A stretch of 64,000 bases of DNA, from the NCBI GenBank assembly GCA_034440575.1, contig JAOTOL010001566.1:612501-676500 (forward strand), in the 5' to 3' direction. The position numbers were made by a program, and so were the translations under genes. The stretch comes from Imbricaverruca yamaguchii. Lineage: Eukaryota; Arthropoda; Thecostraca; Neoverrucidae. Shown here piece by piece: positions 62,400 to 64,000 of this stretch; the stretch's first letter is position 1; each line of letters begins with the position of its first letter. The notes under the pieces are model-generated. The model had not been told where the DNA came from. It worked only from the letters and a program-made list of their open reading frames with translations, and did not search any database.

Positions 62400-64000
62400 G
62401 GGCTGAGAAACCTCGCTTCCTGCACTTGGAAGCCCGGCCATTTGCCGCTCTTGGTGAAATTGAGCGGACATCAACGTTCTTTGCGAGCATTCCAATGGCG
62501 GCGATGCCACCAAATCGGGTCGGTTCTCATTTTGATACACACTACTGGGGAGGGCGAGGACTGCATCTGCAGTAGGTAAAGCATGGACTTTGAAGCCACC
62601 AAGGCGTTTTTTTCCACATAAAGTGACATATTTTGTCGGCCGTAAAGCTGGGTAACACTTGTACTACCCAGCCATCGTGTGGTGCTACCCAGCCCTCTGA
62701 CGTTTGGCCCACCGGGTAGCACTTCCTTTGCTTGCCCTACGAAATGCGATTTTGATTGCTAGAGCCTTGTCATGCAGTTGTGGTGGAACTACCAATTCAT
62801 TGCTGCCAGGTTATTCTACCAGGTCATTGCTGCCAGATTATTGCTGCTGTCATACCCTGTCGCCTGAAGGGCCCTCGTGAGACCCTGCCTTTGTCGATGC
62901 CCTGCTCTGCTCAGTTCTCTGTCCTGCTGACTGCCCCTCCCCCATCACAACTTAGTTCACTGTCCTATGCCCTTTAATAAGTGCTGACTCTCCTTGGCGT
63001 TCTGCCGCCCTTATGTGCTCTTATCTTCTTAGTGCCCTGTACTAATCAGCGTCCTGCTCTTTCTAGTGATACCCTCCCATCTTTAGTGTGTTTGACTTTC
63101 GTTTTATCTCTTTCATTGCTCTACACACCAATGTGCTCTGTCATTATTAGTGTCCTTTCTGCCCTGCCTTACTTGGCGTTTTGCCGTCCATTCTTGAGCG
63201 CCCTTTCGGCTACTTAGTTCCCACGTTGTTTTGTCCTGTCTTACTGTGTGCTGAACTTCGGTAGGCTGTTTACAGTTGGAACAGCTGCGCCGCCAACTTT
63301 TGAGACGGCTGAAAGTTCACGCTTCTTTGCGTATCCTACTAGACAACGGCTCTGAGATCGTGGCGCCTGGGGACTTTCCTCCGAAAAGCAAGTCTTGATG
63401 TAATATGGCGTTGTTCCTGAAGACCAATATCTGGCTACCTTAACATCATTGTAGGTTAATTGTAAACAGTTCTGGATGCCACATGACCCCGGTATTGCAC
63501 ACTCCCCTAAACTCCGCTTCATCATCAATGCCGTTATAATCACCTTTTAAAAATATCTCCGAAGTGCCAAATGTCGAAATGCCCAAATGAGTGTCATGCC
63601 CTATCTAGATATCTGCCATACTCAGTGCTCTGCTTCCATTAATGCGCTACCATCCTCAGCATTCTACCATTCTGAATGCCTCCCGAGCGCCCTACCCTCT
63701 TTAATTATGCCAGATATGAATGTGTCCAGTTCAGTTTGATGCCAAATACTTCATTTCCTCCGCCCAGCTGCCGCAGTATCTCCCGCCGTGCCGACCTGGA
63801 ATGAGACCTGACCCGACCTGCTGCTGTCGACGCCGTCGACTGTCGCCGAGTGTACCGCTGCTGCCGAATGACCGGCGCGCAGCCCGCTGGTCTGCCCTTC
63901 AGTTCCTCTCATCCTGAACGACGTTGAATTGTCTCTCTGAACTACGAATTTGATGGAGCTTTGCTTCCACAGTGCCTGAATTTAATACGTTGTGACTGAT
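62400..64000. other. Right-end spacer, pyrimidine-rich degenerate repeats
   Basis: 62880-63720 has many degenerate, 25-35-base units built on GTGCCCT/AGTGTCCT. No gene recognised. Confidence 0.35.

Overview
The window is nuclear DNA of an animal. Coding sequence is split by GT-AG introns, tRNA-derived SINEs and decayed LINEs are scattered through it, and there are no operons. The Lis-1 homologue starts with the MKM extension I know from Drosophila Lis-1, and its WD-repeat region reads most like arthropod Lis-1. I therefore lean to an arthropod, perhaps a crustacean; the phylum is inference.

Four genes were assembled by joining exons across introns by hand. (1) A ZC3H4-type triple-CCCH zinc-finger gene on the minus strand, seven exons from 7369 to 106, running off the left edge. 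(2) A mesd/boca gene (ER chaperone of LDL-receptor-family proteins) on the plus strand, five exons from 17855 to 24649, complete, 207 aa. (3) The last two exons of a TMEM141-like gene on the minus strand, 29114 to 28499; its first exon was not found. (4) A complete Lis-1/PAFAH1B1 gene on the plus strand, nine coding exons from 35284 to 49139, 411 aa, the same length as I recall for the fly protein. Weaker candidates are a signal-peptide first exon at 59606, a first-exon-like ORF at 26663, an antisense 3' exon at 20328-20526 and a Cys-containing exon near 62250-62397. These genes have no evident shared pathway.

The rest is repeats: a foldback-like element made of inverted subrepeat arrays (10737-12112), two copies of a TTAA-flanked piggyBac-like non-autonomous transposon (13209 and 57064), at least five tRNA-derived SINE types, three CR1/L2-like LINE remnants, and more than fifteen minisatellites.

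The most unusual signal is where the minisatellites lie. At most Lis-1 splice sites, and at one acceptor of the zinc-finger gene, a tandem array either spans the exon-intron junction or abuts it, so the splice site and often the first or last 10-20 exon bases are repeated. At three Lis-1 junctions (exon 3 donor, exon 5 acceptor, exon 8 acceptor) the period is a multiple of three, every repeated splice site is in the same phase, and the array is open in the gene's frame, so alternative use of a copied site would add peptide units without breaking the frame. From 51.4 to 56.1 kb six further arrays lie side by side with no recognised exon between them.
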